A stretch of DNA of 64,000 nucleotides from NCBI RefSeq assembly GCF_025725645.1, contig NZ_CP107007.1, forward strand, positions 124,001-188,000, in the 5' to 3' direction. Numbering within the stretch: position 1 is the stretch's first letter; every line of letters starts with the position of its first letter. Shown here piece by piece: positions 61,379 through 64,000 of this stretch. Origin of the DNA: Halomonas sp. GD1P12 (lineage in GTDB: Bacteria > Pseudomonadota > Gammaproteobacteria > Pseudomonadales > Halomonadaceae). A program made the position numbers and the translations under genes. Under the pieces are notes generated by a model. That model was not told the DNA's origin and did no database searches. It saw nothing but the letters and a program-made list of their open reading frames with translations.

Positions 61379-61527
61379 TCACACTAGACACTTGCGGCCC
61401 AGCGTTCATTAACGTTTTTTTGATCAGCAGCCGCCGCGTCGTGAGACGCCATACAATGTGCTAGTGGAATGCTCTGGAAAGGGCAGCCATAGCGGGTGAT
61501 AGCCCCGTACACTATAGGAGACTGAGT

Positions 61528-62166
61528 ATGACTATCGGTTTAGTCGGTAAAAAGGCCGGGATGACCCGTGTCTTTACCGAAGACGGCTCATCCGTGCCCG
61601 TAACCGTTATTGAAGTGGATCCTAACCGTGTCACGCGCGTTAAAACCGTCGAGTCCGACGGCTACGCAGCGGTACAGGTCACCACAGGCTCTCGCAAAGC
61701 CAAACACCTCACCAAAGCGCAAGCTGGACAGTTTGCCAAGGCGGGGGTTGAGGCTGGTCGTTCACTGATGGAATTCCGTCTTGCAGAAGGCGAAGAAGCT
61801 CCGGAAGTGGGTGGCGAACTCACCGTATCCCTCTTCGAAGCTGGTCAAATGATCGACGTGACCGGCACCTCCAAGGGTAAAGGCTTCCAGGGTGCTGTTA
61901 AGCGCTGGAATTTCCGTACCCAGGACAACAGCCATGGTAACTCCCTGTCGCACCGCGCGCCGGGTTCTATCGGCATGTGTCAGACCCCGGGTCGCGTATT
62001 CAAAGGCAAGAAAATGGCCGGTCAGATGGGCAACGTCCGCTGCACCGTGCAAAGCCTTGAAATCGTCCGTGTCGATGCCGAGCGTAACCTGCTGCTAATC
62101 AAGGGTGCTGTTCCGGGTGCAACCGGTAGCGACGTCATCGTTCGCAGCGCCGTGAAAGCTGGCTGA
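61528..62166 (+). CDS. rplC: Ribosomal protein uL3
   Basis: A 212-residue protein (E. coli 209) near the peptidyl transferase centre. It starts [19 protein letters not shown] and shows [17 protein letters not shown] and [20 protein letters not shown], the loop with the methylated glutamine. A 149-bp gap separates it from rpsJ, with only a weak inverted repeat and T-run (about 61403-61421) in it. Confidence 0.98.
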   Translation: MTIGLVGKKAGMTRVFTEDGSSVPVTVIEVDPNRVTRVKTVESDGYAAVQVTTGSRKAKHLTKAQAGQFAKAGVEAGRSLMEFRLAEGEEAPEVGGELTVSLFEAGQMIDVTGTSKGKGFQGAVKRWNFRTQDNSHGNSLSHRAPGSIGMCQTPGRVFKGKKMAGQMGNVRCTVQSLEIVRVDAERNLLLIKGAVPGATGSDVIVRSAVKAG

Positions 62167-62181
62167 AGGGGATAATTACCA

Positions 62182-62787
62182 ATGAATCTGAATCTTGCTG
62201 CAGGCACGGGTACCGTTGAAGTAGCCGACGCCACTTTTGGCAAAGAATTCAACGAAGCGCTCGTTCACCAGGTCGTCACTGCCTATTTGGCCGGTGCACG
62301 TCAGGGTACTCGCGCTCAAAAGAACCGTTCTGAAGTTCGTGGTGGTGGTAAGAAGCCGTGGCGTCAGAAGGGTACCGGTCGCGCACGTGCCGGCACCATC
62401 CGCTCGCCGCTATGGCGCAGCGGCGGCGTAACCTTCGCGGCTCGCCCGCAGGATCACTCCCAGAAGGTTAACCGCAAGATGTACCGTGCGGCGATGCGCT
62501 CCATTCTGTCCGAGCTCGTTCGCCAGGAACGTCTGGTGGCGGTTGAAGAGTTCACCGTGGACGCGCCCAAGACCAAGCAGGTCGCTGCCAAGCTGAAAGA
62601 GCTCAACCTTGAGAAAGTGTTGATCGTCACCGAAGAGATCGACGAAACGCTCTATCTGGCCGCTCGCAACCTTCCCCACGTCAACGTGGTAGACGTCGCG
62701 GCAGCCGATCCGGTGAGCCTGGTAGCCTATGACAAGGTCCTGATCACCGTCTCCGCCCTGCGTAAATTCGAGGAGAAGCTGGCATGA
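62182..62787 (+). CDS. rplD: Ribosomal protein uL4
   Basis: A 201-residue protein, identical in length to E. coli L4, lining the exit tunnel; in E. coli it represses the S10 operon. The tunnel loop region contains [19 protein letters not shown]. It overlaps rplW by 4 bp. Confidence 0.98.
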   Translation: MNLNLAAGTGTVEVADATFGKEFNEALVHQVVTAYLAGARQGTRAQKNRSEVRGGGKKPWRQKGTGRARAGTIRSPLWRSGGVTFAARPQDHSQKVNRKMYRAAMRSILSELVRQERLVAVEEFTVDAPKTKQVAAKLKELNLEKVLIVTEEIDETLYLAARNLPHVNVVDVAAADPVSLVAYDKVLITVSALRKFEEKLA

Positions 62788-63080
62788 ACCAGGAACGCGT
62801 ATTCAAGGTTCTGCTTGGACCGCACGTGACCGAAAAGGCCGCGATGGCCGCCGAGCGCAACCAGTACGTCTTCAAGGTAGCGAGTGACGCTACCAAGCCC
62901 GAGATCAAGAAAGCCGTCGAAGCACTGTTCGGCAAGAAGGTCGGCAGCGTTCAGACTCTGAACGTCAAGGGCAAGACCAAGCGTACTGCTCATGGCGTTG
63001 GCCTGCGTAAGGGTTACCGCAAAGCGTATGTGACCCTGGCTGCGGGTGAAACGCTCGAAGACTTCTCTGGCGCCGAATAA
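62784..63080 (+). CDS. rplW: Ribosomal protein uL23
   Basis: A 98-residue protein at the exit of the ribosomal tunnel, docking site of trigger factor and SRP. It begins [22 protein letters not shown] overlap with rplD. Confidence 0.97.
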   Translation: MNQERVFKVLLGPHVTEKAAMAAERNQYVFKVASDATKPEIKKAVEALFGKKVGSVQTLNVKGKTKRTAHGVGLRKGYRKAYVTLAAGETLEDFSGAE

Positions 63081-63097
63081 GGGCAGGAGTACGGATA

Positions 63098-63928
<831 letters not shown>

Positions 63929-63961
63929 TCGAAATTGCCAAGACATTAAGAGGTAACGGCT

Positions 63962-64000
63962 GTGCCACGTTCACTAAAGAAAGGTCCCTTCATTGACCTT
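63962..64000 (+). CDS. rpsS: Ribosomal protein uS19 (5' end only)
   Basis: A GTG at 63962 behind AGAGGTAAC starts PRSLKKGPFIDL, the canonical N-terminus of S19. The gene continues beyond the end of the window, in the expected S10 operon order after rplB. Confidence 0.95.
   Translation, partial: MPRSLKKGPFIDL

Noticed and set aside
61403..61421. Terminator between rpsJ and rplC
   Set aside because: Only 4-5 pairs are possible (CGTT with AACG) before the T-run; too weak to call, and termination there would cut the S10 operon.

Overview
The window looks like a chromosomal segment of a high-GC, motile gammaproteobacterium, most likely a Halomonas-type member of the Halomonadaceae. This assignment is an inference. 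It rests on the codon and GC character, the gene families (a CheZ-containing chemotaxis operon, FabA/FabB, RapA, a uvrA-MFS-ssb block) and the classical tRNA-secE-nusG-rplKAJL-rpoBC-rpsLG-fusA-tuf-S10 order. No insertion sequence, prophage, CRISPR array or rRNA gene is visible, and nearly all of the sequence is occupied by intact genes.

Bases 1-12950 are a chemotaxis and flagellar block on the plus strand: cheB, a Tar/Tsr-type receptor, cheY, cheZ, a terminator, then flhB-flhA-flhF, a small FlhG-like gene, flhE, fliA and a MotA/MotB-type stator pair. Bases 12945-21324 hold a Crp/Fnr-type regulator with a small exported protein, uvrA, a YajR-like transporter, ssb, a degenerate RmlD-like protein and plsC. 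Bases 21325-23295 hold a structured intergenic element and the fabA-fabB pair. Bases 23463-28149 form a photolyase neighbourhood: a MerR regulator of the LitR/CarH type that lacks the expected cobalamin ligands, phrB, an FAD amine oxidoreductase and a YfcH-like epimerase. Bases 28185-33887 hold rapA, an Lgt-like/TlpA fusion, a small membrane protein and a PLD-family lipoprotein. Bases 34029-39203 hold a complete branched-chain amino acid type ABC importer, with the binding protein convergent to livG-F-H-M. Bases 39521-43330 hold typA, birA and coaX. Bases 43461-64000 are the translation and transcription superoperon: tRNA-Tyr, -Gly, -Thr, -Trp, secE, nusG, rplK, rplA, rplJ, rplL, rpoB, rpoC, rpsL, rpsG, fusA, tuf, and the S10 operon as far as the first codons of rpsS.

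The most unusual content is in the flagellar block. FlhF, the SRP-type GTPase, carries about 325 extra residues after its NG domain. The gene that overlaps it, where the MinD-type ATPase FlhG normally sits, encodes only 194 residues. That protein keeps an N-terminal DQAxxLR motif (the FlhF-activating element of FlhG), followed by an in-frame run of six 15-bp repeats and what looks like the remnant of the C-terminal half of FlhG, but it has no P-loop. This suggests a rewired FlhF/FlhG module in which activation of FlhF has been separated from ATP-dependent membrane cycling. Other points of interest are the ligand-less LitR-like regulator with repeated operator-like motifs, a terminator placed just in front of phrB, the truncated Lgt-TlpA fusion, the structured element at 21392-21484, and the absence of tufB between tRNA-Thr and tRNA-Trp.
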